Under the pieces are notes generated by a model, which was not told the origin of the DNA, searched no databases, and saw only the letters and a list, made by a program, of their open reading frames with translations. From the NCBI RefSeq assembly GCF_003260205.1, contig NZ_QERF01000005.1, positions 124,001 to 188,000 of the forward strand: 64,000 nucleotides of DNA, given 5' to 3'. Below are positions 27,008 through 36,005 of this stretch, piece after piece (position 1 is the stretch's first letter; each line of letters begins with the position of its first letter). The translations under genes were made by a program, and so were the position numbers. This DNA comes from Winogradskyella tangerina. GTDB lineage: Bacteria; Bacteroidota; Bacteroidia; Flavobacteriales; Flavobacteriaceae.

Positions 27008-28084
27008 CTATCTAAAAATACTAAAATCTATTTTTAATGAGAACACATTTGAATATAAGGCTGCACTTTGATCTCCAATATCTGTGAACGCATAATCGAT
27101 TTGAATGCCTTTGTACTTAAAACCAACTCCAAAATTAGGTTGAAATGTTAAGTCTTCAGAATTGTCAATTTGCAATTCATTTTGAAAATTACCAACGCCA
27201 CCTCTAAGAAATACAAGGTCCGTATATCCGAATTCGAAACCTAATGCTGGATTTATACTTGCAAATGATGTTGAAATAATATCGTTATTTTCTTCAAATC
27301 TAACATTGAGATTGGCTGCTGCAGTGAGAGAATAATCATAGTTGAATATCCAATTTTTAGACATTCCTATTTGTAATTTAGGAATGGTGATCTCTGTAGT
27401 TTCAGGTAATTCTTGGTTTTGTCCTTCAATAGCACCACTGATCTGCTGAAACTTTTCTTCATCAATCGACCATGCATTGTAGGTTGTTGTAATGTCTCTT
27501 GCCATAAGTCCGAATTTCCAACCTGATTTATTTTCAAACTGAATTCCTGCATCTAAACCAAATCCCCAGGAAGACGCGAAATCACCAATGATACGTCTAA
27601 TAATCTTTGCATTAACACCAAAATTCAAACCGTCTAAGGGCAATTTCCTGGCATACGAAAAGGTGAGGCCATAATCTGCTGTAGAAAAGGTATTAATTCG
27701 GTCGTAATTTATGTTTCCTTGCTCGTCAATTAATTGCGTAGTATCTAAAATATCATCAACACCAAATCTTATGATCGAAATACCCACAGCACTTCGGTCA
27801 TCTAATGGCATACCATAGGCGATGTAATTGTAATTTGCAATATTGGCAAAGTAACTTGAATGCATCAAGGCGAGTTGGTTGTCTTCAAGATGTACTAATC
27901 CGGCCGGATTCCAATATCCAGAATTAACATCTGCAGTTTGAGATACCACTGCATTACTCATACCTAATGCAGCAGCATCCACACCGATATTCATAAATTC
28001 ATTGGAATACTTTCTGGTGGTTTGAGCCGAGGCAAAAAGAGTAAAAAGTGTTAAGAGAATTACTATGTAATTTTTCAACAGCAA
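27008..28084 (-). CDS. PorV/PorQ-family outer-membrane protein
   Basis: A signal peptide (about 1-20, ending ASA|QTT) precedes a FadL-like outer-membrane beta barrel. The opening KYSNEFMNIGVDAAALGMSN and NSGYWNPAGLVHLED are typical of the PorV/PorQ family (UPF0164) associated with the type IX secretion system. The chain ends in an aromatic residue after VFSLKIDFSIF, as barrels do. The length is 358 residues. This variant is better called PorV-like than PorV itself. It is the first gene of a two-gene unit with the DUF4105 protein. Confidence 0.82.
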   Translation of the reverse strand: MLLKNYIVILLTLFTLFASAQTTRKYSNEFMNIGVDAAALGMSNAVVSQTADVNSGYWNPAGLVHLEDNQLALMHSSYFANIANYNYIAYGMPLDDRSAVGISIIRFGVDDILDTTQLIDEQGNINYDRINTFSTADYGLTFSYARKLPLDGLNFGVNAKIIRRIIGDFASSWGFGLDAGIQFENKSGWKFGLMARDITTTYNAWSIDEEKFQQISGAIEGQNQELPETTEITIPKLQIGMSKNWIFNYDYSLTAAANLNVRFEENNDIISTSFASINPALGFEFGYTDLVFLRGGVGNFQNELQIDNSEDLTFQPNFGVGFKYKGIQIDYAFTDIGDQSAALYSNVFSLKIDFSIFR

Positions 28085-28221
28085 AATTTTTTACAAAGAT
28101 GCACAATTTTTCTATGTATTTAACTGCAAAACCGATGACTTATTGTTCTAAAATATGTGCAGTTCAACAAAAATAATAAGTTAAGCTCAAATACTTTTTT
28201 ATTTTTACAGAAATAGAACTT

Positions 28222-28980
28222 ATGAGTTTAAAGCAACACATACCCAATGCGGTAACACTTCTTAATCTATTTTCGGGTTGTATAGCTTTGATCTTTGCGG
28301 TGCATGGCAATTTTGTTGGTGCTGCCTTTTTCGTATTCTTAGGTATATTTTTTGACTTTTTTGATGGTTTATTGGCCCGTAAACTGAATGTACAAAGCCC
28401 GCTCGGAATTCAGTTAGACTCTCTTGCAGATCTTGTGACTAGTGGTGTTGTTCCAGGAATTATTATGATGAAATTAATAGCACTATCTGTAGGCGTTAAT
28501 GATTTTATCACTTTTGAAGAGAGCTGGACTGCCACCATGAAATGGACGTCCTTTAAAGTGTTTTATACGCCCTTAATAGGGTTGTTGATTCCTCTTGCAT
28601 CCGCCTATCGATTGGCAAAATTCAATTTAGATGAAGATCAACAGACCTATTTCAAAGGATTACCAGTTCCGGCAAATACTTTATTGATCTTGTCATTGCC
28701 ACTGATTTTAGAGTATCAGAACAATGATTTAATGAATTCAATTATTATCAATAAATGGTTTTTAATTGGATTGACATTACTGAGTTGCTATATGCTTAAT
28801 TCTAGTGTAAAGTTGTTTGCCTTGAAGTTTAATAACTGGAGTTTTAAGAACAACGCAACGAGATATATATTTCTGATATTAAGTATAGTAGTGTTGGTTA
28901 TTTTACAGTTTGCTGCAATACCTCTAATAATTTTACTATACATTCTATTATCGATTTTCGATCAAAATAATATTAACTAA
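28222..28980 (+). CDS. pssA: CDP-diacylglycerol-serine O-phosphatidyltransferase
   Basis: This inner-membrane enzyme makes phosphatidylserine, the precursor of phosphatidylethanolamine. The CDP-alcohol phosphotransferase motif D-G-x2-A-R-x8-G-x3-D-x3-D is complete at D48, G49, A52, R53, G62, D66 and D70. The N-terminus IPNAVTLLNLFSGCIAL is the typical PssA start. About six to eight hydrophobic segments and 252 residues agree with the family. It is transcribed divergently from the PorV-like gene and is followed 26 bases later by terC. Confidence 0.9.
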   Translation: MSLKQHIPNAVTLLNLFSGCIALIFAVHGNFVGAAFFVFLGIFFDFFDGLLARKLNVQSPLGIQLDSLADLVTSGVVPGIIMMKLIALSVGVNDFITFEESWTATMKWTSFKVFYTPLIGLLIPLASAYRLAKFNLDEDQQTYFKGLPVPANTLLILSLPLILEYQNNDLMNSIIINKWFLIGLTLLSCYMLNSSVKLFALKFNNWSFKNNATRYIFLILSIVVLVILQFAAIPLIILLYILLSIFDQNNIN

Positions 28981-29006
28981 CAATCAATCTTAAATAGTAC
29001 TCCAAT

Positions 29007-29816
29007 ATGGCTGAAGTAATTTTTACCCTTTTAATGCTAGTGATGCTTCAAGCAGTTCTAGGATTTGATAATTTGCTTTACATCTCATTAGAATCTAAAA
29101 AGGCACCTTTAGATCAGCAAAAGCGTGTTAGGAAAATTGGGATTCTCATTGCTATAGTATTGCGGATCGTACTTCTGTTTGTTTTGGTATCTGTGATAGA
29201 CTATTTTCAAGAACCTTTTTCATTTTTAACAGGTCATATAGATGATGTATTAGACTTCGCATTTAACGGACATAGTATCATTGTGCTTGCAGGTGGAGCC
29301 TTTATTATTTATACAGCACTTAAAGAAATATGGCATATGATTTCTTTAAAAGATCTCGATTATGATGTAGAAAGTGACGGCGGTTCTGACAGAAGAAAAT
29401 CGGCTAATGCTGCAATTTTCAGTATTGTAATAATGAATTTAGTGTTTTCATTCGATTCAATTTTGGCCGCAATTGGTCTAACCAGCGATATTGATAATTC
29501 AACCACAGCATTTATTGTTATGGCAATAGCTATTGTTGCCAGTGGGTTATTAATGTTATTGTTGGCAGACCGAATTTCAGCCTTTTTGGCTAAGAACCGA
29601 ATGTATGAGGTTTTAGGGTTGTTTATTTTATTTATTGTAGGAATTATGTTGGTCACAGAAGGTGGTCATCTGGCGCATCTGAGAATCTTCGGAAATGAGA
29701 TTGTTCCAATGAGCAAGACAACATTTTATTTTGTAATTGCTGTCTTAGTTGTTGTAGATATTGTACAAGGTCGTTATCAAAAGAAATTATTAAAAGAAGA
29801 AATTACAAAGAAATGA
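29007..29816 (+). CDS. TerC-family membrane protein
   Basis: The chain has seven or so hydrophobic segments and shows the TerC hallmarks LGFDNLLYISLES near residues 19-31 and FSFDSILAAIGLT near 147-159, each with an acidic residue inside the membrane. TerC proteins are linked to metal (tellurite, manganese) handling and to metalation of exported enzymes. The length is 269 residues. The next gene overlaps by 4 bases (ATGA). Confidence 0.85.
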   Translation: MAEVIFTLLMLVMLQAVLGFDNLLYISLESKKAPLDQQKRVRKIGILIAIVLRIVLLFVLVSVIDYFQEPFSFLTGHIDDVLDFAFNGHSIIVLAGGAFIIYTALKEIWHMISLKDLDYDVESDGGSDRRKSANAAIFSIVIMNLVFSFDSILAAIGLTSDIDNSTTAFIVMAIAIVASGLLMLLLADRISAFLAKNRMYEVLGLFILFIVGIMLVTEGGHLAHLRIFGNEIVPMSKTTFYFVIAVLVVVDIVQGRYQKKLLKEEITKK

Positions 29817-30115
29817 GAAAGCTTAAACTAAAATCAATCATCACCATTTTCGCTATTTTACTGGTGGTTCAGCTTTTGATGGTAATTGCGGATGTTACCC
29901 TCACAAAAAACGGTAGTGGTTTGGTATCAATTACCGACTCTATTGTTGAGCTTTTTAGCCTTCCAATTAGCCTTATTAACAAAAACTTACCTTTTTATGT
30001 AAGAGAAAGCCTGCCAATAAAGGTGCTTTACTGGATCATGAATGTATTCATTCAGGCATCAGTAATTTATATAGGTTGGCGCGTATTTAAAAGGGTAAAG
30101 AAAAAGTTGAAGTAA
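29813..30115 (+). CDS. small two-helix membrane protein, unknown
   Basis: I do not recognise this 100-residue protein. It has a basic N-terminus, a hydrophobic helix at about 9-27, a loop with polar residues, a second helix at about 70-90 and a lysine-rich end (RVFKRVKKKLK). It overlaps terC by 4 bases, so it is probably co-translated with it and may be a partner of TerC. It ends one base from the convergent lptB stop. Confidence 0.7.
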   Translation: MRKLKLKSIITIFAILLVVQLLMVIADVTLTKNGSGLVSITDSIVELFSLPISLINKNLPFYVRESLPIKVLYWIMNVFIQASVIYIGWRVFKRVKKKLK

Positions 30116-30116
30116 C

Positions 30117-30857
30117 TTAAAACTCTAGTTTCTTTTTGCGAAGTTCGAAGTTTTGCCCAAGGTAGACCTTACGGACCATTTCGTCACTTGCTAGTTCTTC
30201 AGGTACACCAGCTTTAAGTATACCACCTTCGAACATTAAATAGGTTCTATCGGTGATGGCCAAAGTTTCTTGTACGTTGTGGTCTGTGATAAGAATACCA
30301 ATATTTTTTTTAGTCAGCTTCGCCACAATACGCTGAATATCTTCCACGGCTACTGGGTCTACACCAGCAAATGGTTCGTCTAATAATATGAAATTAGGGT
30401 CTGTTGCTAAGGCACGTGCAATTTCCGTACGACGGCGTTCACCACCAGATAAAAGATCACCTCGATTGGTTCTAATATGACCTAAACCAAATTCTTCGAT
30501 TAGCGATTCCATTTTTTCGTGCTGTTGCTTCTTGGTCAATTTAGTTAGCTGAAGTACACTTAGAATATTATCCTCAATACTCAGTTTTCTAAATACAGAA
30601 GCCTCTTGCGCTAAATACCCAATTCCGTTTTGAGCACGTTTATACATAGGATATTTAGTGATGTTTGTATTATCGAGATAGATGTTTCCACCGTTAGGTT
30701 TGATAATTCCAACAATCATATAGAACGATGTTGTTTTACCAGCACCATTGGGTCCAAGCAATCCTACAATTTCACCTTGATTAACTTCAAGAGAAACGTC
30801 CTTTACTACTTTTCGTCCACTGTAGGACTTCATTAAATTCTCGGCACGTAACTTCAT
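30117..30857 (-). CDS. lptB: LPS export ABC transporter ATPase LptB
   Basis: This cytoplasmic ATPase powers extraction of lipopolysaccharide from the inner membrane through LptFG. Walker [10 protein letters not shown] is at 35-43, the signature LSGGE at 136-140 and Walker B FILLDE at 156-161. [19 protein letters not shown] is the LptB-specific Q-loop stretch. The length of 246 residues is usual. It is useful context for the O-antigen locus in the same window, although it is a core gene and not part of that operon. Confidence 0.93.
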   Translation of the reverse strand: MKLRAENLMKSYSGRKVVKDVSLEVNQGEIVGLLGPNGAGKTTSFYMIVGIIKPNGGNIYLDNTNITKYPMYKRAQNGIGYLAQEASVFRKLSIEDNILSVLQLTKLTKKQQHEKMESLIEEFGLGHIRTNRGDLLSGGERRRTEIARALATDPNFILLDEPFAGVDPVAVEDIQRIVAKLTKKNIGILITDHNVQETLAITDRTYLMFEGGILKAGVPEELASDEMVRKVYLGQNFELRKKKLEF

Positions 30858-30930
30858 AGACTCACTTAAAACGCTAAAAATAGAAAATTCATATAGATAA
30901 GTTCAATGCTTAGCCAGATTTATTAAAAGT

Positions 30931-31278
30931 TTAACCTTGCTGTTCTAAGGCTTCCCAATACTCATGAGCACGCCTTAAATGCGGAATAACAATAGTACCT
31001 CCGATTAAAGTTGCAATTCCAAGGGCTTCACTAACTTCTGCTTTACTAAGACCTTCATTATAAGATGCTTCAAGATGATATTTCACACAATCATCGCAGC
31101 GTAAAACGGTAGAAGCTACTAATCCTAAAAGTTCTTTTGTTTTTTTATCCAAAGCACCTTCAGCGAACGCATTCGTATCGAGATTAAATATGCGTTTCAC
31201 AATTTTATTGTTATCTGCAAGGATCTTATCGTTCATCCGTGAACGATACTCATTAAATTCTTTTACAATATCAGACAT
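30931..31278 (-). CDS. AhpD/carboxymuconolactone decarboxylase-like protein
   Basis: The 115-residue all-alpha protein has the active-site pattern C61-x-x-C64-x-x-x-H68 (RCDDCVKYHLE), which is the peroxidase/disulfide reductase signature of AhpD-like proteins. I place the start at ATG 31278. It overlaps the tatC stop by 8 bases; the longer frame to 31317 would run well into tatC and adds a lysine-rich stretch not typical of the family. A redox role is likely. Its place behind tatC and kdsD suggests a conserved operon. Confidence 0.82.
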   Translation of the reverse strand: MSDIVKEFNEYRSRMNDKILADNNKIVKRIFNLDTNAFAEGALDKKTKELLGLVASTVLRCDDCVKYHLEASYNEGLSKAEVSEALGIATLIGGTIVIPHLRRAHEYWEALEQQG

Positions 31279-32095
31279 GTTTTCTTTTTTTCTTTCTCTT
31301 TTGATTTCGAACAACAATAGCCGAAATGTAAATACTTACTTGATATAACACCAAAATCGGAATTGCAACAATAACCTGACTAGCAATATCTGGTGGCGTT
31401 ATGATCGCTGATAATATTAGTACCAATACCAAGGCGTACTTACGGTATTTTCTCAAGAATTGAGGCGTTACTAAACCAACTTTAGTTAAAAAGTAAATAA
31501 TTATTGGTAATTCAAATACAAATCCAGAGGCAAGTGCAGAGGATCTTACGAGGGCAATGTAAGACTGTAAATCCCATGCGTTAGAAATTTCATCTGTGAA
31601 CTCATAGTTGGCCAGGAAGTTTAAGGATAAAGGTGCAATAACAAAATAACCAAACGCCACACCTAGGAAAAACAAAAGTGAAGATATGATTATAAAACCT
31701 CTTGAACTTCGGCGTTCTTTTTCATGCAGTCCAGGACTAATAAAACTCCATAATTGATATAATACATATGGAAAAGCAAAAACTAAACCTGCGTAAATCG
31801 ATGTCCATATATGTGCCGAAAATTGACCTGCCGTTTTTCTTACTTCAATTTCGAAGGGCAATTCTGCAGCACAAAAAGAAGTGTTCACTTCCAAGAACTG
31901 AGCTGCTTTACACAAATAAGCATAAGTCGGAAAATTCATTTCCTTAGGTGCCATAATAATACCAACAACAAAGTCTTTAAAAATGAAAGCCAAGGTTGCG
32001 GCAATGAGTACACCGCTGGTTGCTCTTATTAAATGCCATCTCAGATCTTCAAGATGGTCTAAAAACGACATCTCGTCAATATTCTTTTTCGCCAT
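31271..32095 (-). CDS. tatC: Sec-independent translocase subunit TatC
   Basis: This six-helix inner-membrane protein is the twin-arginine signal receptor of the Tat system. MSFLDHLEDLRWHLIRA (about 9-25) is the conserved N-terminal motif with the essential Glu and Arg. FAFPYVLYQLWSFISPGL and the P-x-x-F-E-L-P block (ASGFVFELPIIIYFL) follow. The length of 274 residues is normal. Its ATG overlaps the kdsD stop by one base. The lysine-rich end is coupled to the AhpD-like gene. Confidence 0.94.
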   Translation of the reverse strand: MAKKNIDEMSFLDHLEDLRWHLIRATSGVLIAATLAFIFKDFVVGIIMAPKEMNFPTYAYLCKAAQFLEVNTSFCAAELPFEIEVRKTAGQFSAHIWTSIYAGLVFAFPYVLYQLWSFISPGLHEKERRSSRGFIIISSLLFFLGVAFGYFVIAPLSLNFLANYEFTDEISNAWDLQSYIALVRSSALASGFVFELPIIIYFLTKVGLVTPQFLRKYRKYALVLVLILSAIITPPDIASQVIVAIPILVLYQVSIYISAIVVRNQKRKKKRKHV

Positions 32096-33060
32096 CAGAT
32101 AATACCTTCTTTTATGAGATCGTGAAGGTGAACAACACCTGCGTAAGTTCCGTTTTTTTCAACAAGTAATTGAGATATCCCAAATTCTTCCATAAGCTCC
32201 ATAGCATCTACCGCCATTGCGTCTTCTGCAATTCGTCTTGGATTGGTACTCATTATATCCTTTGCCTTAAGATTGGTGATATCATTACTTTTAGTTAGCA
32301 TTCGTCGTAGATCACCATCTGTAATAATACCAACGATTTTATCATTATCCATTACAGCAGTTACACCAAGCATTTTCTCAGTAATTTCGACTATGACCTC
32401 CTTAAGACTAGCTTCCAATCCAACCTGTGGTTTCATGTTTTGTGAGGATAGATCATTCACTCTTAGATATAATCGTTTTCCTAACGAACCTCCCGGATGA
32501 TACTTAGCGAAATCTTTACTCGAAAATCCTCGTAATTCTAACAGACAAACCGCCAAGGCATCTCCAATGACTAACTGTGCTGTTGTACTCGTAGTTGGCG
32601 CTAGATTATTCGGACACGCTTCTTGTGCCACAAATGCATTAAGAACAAAATCGGCTTGCTGACCTAAATAAGAATCGATATTGCCCGTTATGGCTATCAT
32701 TTTATTTTTGGCATTCTTAATAAGTGGTACTAAAACTTTGATTTCTGGAGTATTTCCACTTTTCGAAATGCAAATAACTACATCATCTTTTAGAATAAGC
32801 CCCAGGTCACCATGGATGGCATCAGCAGCATGCATAAAAACAGCAGGAGTTCCAGTTGAATTTAATGTAGCAACAATTTTATTAGCGATAATGGCACTTT
32901 TACCAATACCAGTTATAATAACGCGACCCTTCGAATTGTAGATCAATTCTACCGCATTTGCGAAGTCGTCTGTAAGTAATTCCGACAAGTTAGCAATGGC
33001 CTTACTTTCTAATTCAATAGTACTTTTGGCCATGCTTAAGATTGAAGACACTGTGTTCAA
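32095..33060 (-). CDS. kdsD: D-arabinose-5-phosphate isomerase (KpsF/GutQ family)
   Basis: This enzyme converts ribulose-5-phosphate to arabinose-5-phosphate, the first committed precursor of KDO in lipopolysaccharide. The SIS domain (about 40-170) has VIITGIGKSAIIANKIVATL and the substrate region SKSGNTPE. Two CBS domains occupy about 205-321 (GIITDGDLRRML). The start is probably TTG at 33060, because it gives the usual ten-residue lead before AKSTIELE; the alternative ATG at 33033 would shorten it by nine residues. It is the first gene of the kdsD-tatC-ahpD-like unit. Confidence 0.92.
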   Translation of the reverse strand: MNTVSSILSMAKSTIELESKAIANLSELLTDDFANAVELIYNSKGRVIITGIGKSAIIANKIVATLNSTGTPAVFMHAADAIHGDLGLILKDDVVICISKSGNTPEIKVLVPLIKNAKNKMIAITGNIDSYLGQQADFVLNAFVAQEACPNNLAPTTSTTAQLVIGDALAVCLLELRGFSSKDFAKYHPGGSLGKRLYLRVNDLSSQNMKPQVGLEASLKEVIVEITEKMLGVTAVMDNDKIVGIITDGDLRRMLTKSNDITNLKAKDIMSTNPRRIAEDAMAVDAMELMEEFGISQLLVEKNGTYAGVVHLHDLIKEGII

Positions 33061-33226
33061 AACTAATTTTTTTGAGTGTTTTTTTATTTAAAGAAATTGT
33101 TATCTTTAAGGTTATGCAAAAGTACATGAATTTTTTCATTCGAAGATTCCTAAATGACGTTTGAAGAAATATTGGTTCTTACCACAATAGTACTTATGAA
33201 ATGTAGATAAAATACTATAGGGATTA

Positions 33227-35428
33227 ATGAGTATTGCTGAAATTGACTTACACTCCTCTCTTAAAAAATACTTTGGTTTTTCTGGATTCAAAGGACTACA
33301 AGAGGAGGTGATAAAAAATGTTGTTGAGGGTAATAATACCTTTGTCATAATGCCTACGGGCGGCGGTAAATCTTTGTGTTACCAATTACCAGCTTTAATA
33401 AAAGAAGGCACCGCCATCGTGGTTTCTCCACTTATCGCTTTAATGAAAAATCAGGTAGATGCTATTAGAGCAGTCTCCGAGCATGACGGTATTGCCCATG
33501 TTTTAAATTCGTCTCTGAATAAAACAGAGGTAAAGCGCGTTAAAGATGATATCACCAATGGCATCACCAAGTTACTTTATGTAGCACCAGAATCACTTAC
33601 AAAAGAAGAATATGTAGATTTTCTTAGATCAGTTAAAATCTCCTTTATGGCCGTTGATGAGGCACACTGTATAAGTGAATGGGGACACGATTTTAGGCCA
33701 GAATACAGAAATCTAAGACATATCATTAAACGAATAGGAGATAATATTCCTATTGTTGGCCTCACGGCAACAGCCACACCAAAAGTACAGGAGGATATTC
33801 TGAAAAGTTTGGGGATGACTGATGCGGTTACGTTCAAGGCATCTTTTAACAGACCAAACTTATACTACGAGGTAAGACCAAAAACCAAAAACGTTGATGC
33901 AGATATTATTCGTTTCATCAAACAAAACGAAGGTAAATCTGGTATCGTTTACTGTTTAAGCAGAAAGCGTGTAGAAGAATTGGCGCAGGTGCTTCAGGTT
34001 AATGGTATAAAAGCTGTGCCATATCATGCGGGATTAGATGCAAAAACACGTGTGAAGCATCAGGATATGTTCTTAATGGAAGATACTGATGTTGTTGTGG
34101 CAACCATTGCCTTCGGAATGGGAATTGATAAACCAGATGTCCGTTTTGTAATTCATCACGATATTCCTAAAAGCATTGAAAGTTATTACCAGGAAACAGG
34201 TAGAGCAGGGCGTGATGGTGGTGAAGGACATTGTTTGGCTTTTTATGCTTATAAAGACATTGAGAAATTAGAAAAATTCATGTCGGGTAAACCAGTGGCC
34301 GAGCAGGAAATTGGTCATGCTTTACTCCAAGAAGTTGTCGCTTTTGCAGAAACTTCTATTTCGAGACGTAAGTTCATACTTCATTATTTCGGTGAAGAAT
34401 TCGATAATGAGACTGGAGAAGGTGGTGATATGGATGATAATGTTCGCAATCCTAAAAAGCAGGTCGAAGCTAAGGATGATGTAAAGATCTTATTAGAAAC
34501 CATTAAAAACACTAATGAAAAATACAAATCCAAGGATTTGGTTCAAGTTATTATTGGTAAATCTAATGCGCTGATTTCTTCACATAAAACTGATACACAA
34601 CCGTTTTTTGGTGTAGGAAAGCATAAGGAAGCCAGACACTGGATGGCTTTAATTCGTCAGGTTATTGTGGCAGGTTATTTAAAGAAGGATATTGAAACCT
34701 ATGGCGTGTTGCGTTTAAGTGACTCTGGTAAGGCATATATTCAAGAACCGGTGTCCTTTATGATGGCTGAGGATCATGTTTATGATGAAGAATCTAATGA
34801 CGGTATTATTACAAATGCAAAAGGTGGTGGTGGCGCAGCCGATGAAAAGTTAATGGCTATGCTCAAGGATTTACGTAAGCGTAATGCTAAAAGTCTGGGT
34901 GTACCTCCATTTGTTATTTTTCAGGATCCATCTTTAGAGGATATGGCATTGAAATACCCAACCACACTCGAGGAGTTATCAAACGTTCATGGTGTTGGTG
35001 ACGGAAAGGCCAAGAAATATGGAAAAGACTTTGTGGCCTTAATTGCAGATTATGTTGAGGAACACGATATAACACGACCAGACGATTTGGTGGTGAAGTC
35101 AACAGGTTCTAACTCTGGATTAAAACTTTATATCATTCAGAATGTTGATCGAAAATTACCATTAGATGATATTGCTTCCGCCAAAGGCATGGAAATGCCA
35201 GATTTTATAAAGGAAATGGAATCTATTGTTTATTCAGGAACAAAACTGAATATCAATTATTGGATCGATGAGATCTTAGATGAAGACCAACAGGAAGAGA
35301 TTCACGAATATTTTATGGAGTCTGAAAGTGATAAAATTTCAGATGCAATAGAAGAATTTGATGGTGATTACGAGGATGAAGAACTACGCCTATACCGAAT
35401 CAAATTTATGAGTGAAGTGGCTAATTAA
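33227..35428 (+). CDS. recQ: ATP-dependent DNA helicase RecQ with altered zinc region
   Basis: This 3'-5' DNA helicase acts in recombination and fork repair. Walker A IMPTGGGKSLCYQLP (about 42-56), the DEAH box and SATATP-like GLTATATP mark the first lobe. IAFGMGIDKPDVRFVIHHD and QETGRAGRDG mark the second. The RecQ-C zinc-binding region is unusual. Relative to E. coli Cys380, 397, 400 and 403, an ungapped reading gives S379, T396, G399 and M402, so all four ligands are missing. An HRDC domain (about 540-610) and a helix-turn-helix-like C-terminus follow. Total length is 733 residues. Confidence 0.93.
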   Translation: MSIAEIDLHSSLKKYFGFSGFKGLQEEVIKNVVEGNNTFVIMPTGGGKSLCYQLPALIKEGTAIVVSPLIALMKNQVDAIRAVSEHDGIAHVLNSSLNKTEVKRVKDDITNGITKLLYVAPESLTKEEYVDFLRSVKISFMAVDEAHCISEWGHDFRPEYRNLRHIIKRIGDNIPIVGLTATATPKVQEDILKSLGMTDAVTFKASFNRPNLYYEVRPKTKNVDADIIRFIKQNEGKSGIVYCLSRKRVEELAQVLQVNGIKAVPYHAGLDAKTRVKHQDMFLMEDTDVVVATIAFGMGIDKPDVRFVIHHDIPKSIESYYQETGRAGRDGGEGHCLAFYAYKDIEKLEKFMSGKPVAEQEIGHALLQEVVAFAETSISRRKFILHYFGEEFDNETGEGGDMDDNVRNPKKQVEAKDDVKILLETIKNTNEKYKSKDLVQVIIGKSNALISSHKTDTQPFFGVGKHKEARHWMALIRQVIVAGYLKKDIETYGVLRLSDSGKAYIQEPVSFMMAEDHVYDEESNDGIITNAKGGGGAADEKLMAMLKDLRKRNAKSLGVPPFVIFQDPSLEDMALKYPTTLEELSNVHGVGDGKAKKYGKDFVALIADYVEEHDITRPDDLVVKSTGSNSGLKLYIIQNVDRKLPLDDIASAKGMEMPDFIKEMESIVYSGTKLNINYWIDEILDEDQQEEIHEYFMESESDKISDAIEEFDGDYEDEELRLYRIKFMSEVAN

Positions 35429-35433
35429 GTTGG

Positions 35434-35862
35434 TTATTGGTTATATTTCTTAAATAAAACCTCCTGATTTTTAACTTTCAAAATTATTTCGGTCAGCTTA
35501 GCTTTTCGAACCTTTTCGATATCTGATTCTTCAATTTGAAAATCGATATTTGTAACAAATCGCCCTTTGACATCTGACGGGTTAGACTGAAATTCGAGCG
35601 CGTCTGAATCCACATGCATTTCAAAGTCATTTCCAACTAAAGACAACTTTCCACCGTTTTTACTTTTCACTTTAAAAGCTCCAATGATTACAGTCTGAAG
35701 AAAGAAATATCCACCTAATTCATTGAATCCAGCATAGAGAACGTTATGGTCTGAAATAGCAAATGGCGCTTGTTCAACAGCTTCCATTATAGAATCAATA
35801 CTATCGTTTGATGTGTTGTCGGACTCTGATTTATTAAATAATTTCGAAAATGAAAAACCCAT
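35434..35862 (-). CDS. hypothetical protein, soluble
   Basis: I do not recognise this protein. It has no signal peptide or membrane helix. The N-terminal 20 residues are rich in Ser, Asn and Asp, and the rest alternates short beta strands with glycine turns (NELGGYFFLQTVIIGAFKV). A final lysine-rich strand pair ends in LFKKYNQ. I chose ATG 35862 (MGFSFSKLF); an in-frame ATG at 35889 would add nine residues. It converges on recQ with 5 bases between the stops. Confidence 0.65.
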   Translation of the reverse strand: MGFSFSKLFNKSESDNTSNDSIDSIMEAVEQAPFAISDHNVLYAGFNELGGYFFLQTVIIGAFKVKSKNGGKLSLVGNDFEMHVDSDALEFQSNPSDVKGRFVTNIDFQIEESDIEKVRKAKLTEIILKVKNQEVLFKKYNQ

Positions 35863-35950
35863 ATCATTGTTTTTGGCAAAACTAAACATATTAAATGCTT
35901 TTTCCGAATTAATTATATGAAGTAGGAGCGAGGTTGTATGTAGAACCTAG

Positions 35951-35985
35951 TGTAAAGTCTAAAGTGTAAAGTATATAGTAAGAAG
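35951..35985. repeat. degenerate 7-bp repeats of the form TnTAAAG
   Basis: Successive heptads read TGTAAAG, TCTAAAG, TGTAAAG, TATATAG and TAAGAAG. They are in the same 7-base register as the AACTnnn array that starts at 36006, although the 20 bases in between are degenerate. This may be the older, decayed part of one array. Confidence 0.55.
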
Positions 35986-36005
35986 TTGAAATTCGCTATT
36001 CACGA

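Noticed and set aside
31279-31317. Longer AhpD-like start at 31317
   Set aside because: It lies inside tatC and adds a basic stretch outside the family; ATG 31278 with an 8-base overlap is typical coupling.
33115-33165. 16-codon open frame in the kdsD-recQ gap (MQKYMNFFIRRFLNDV)
   Set aside because: It is too short and has no coding support; the TATCTTTA before it lacks a -33 partner at proper spacing.
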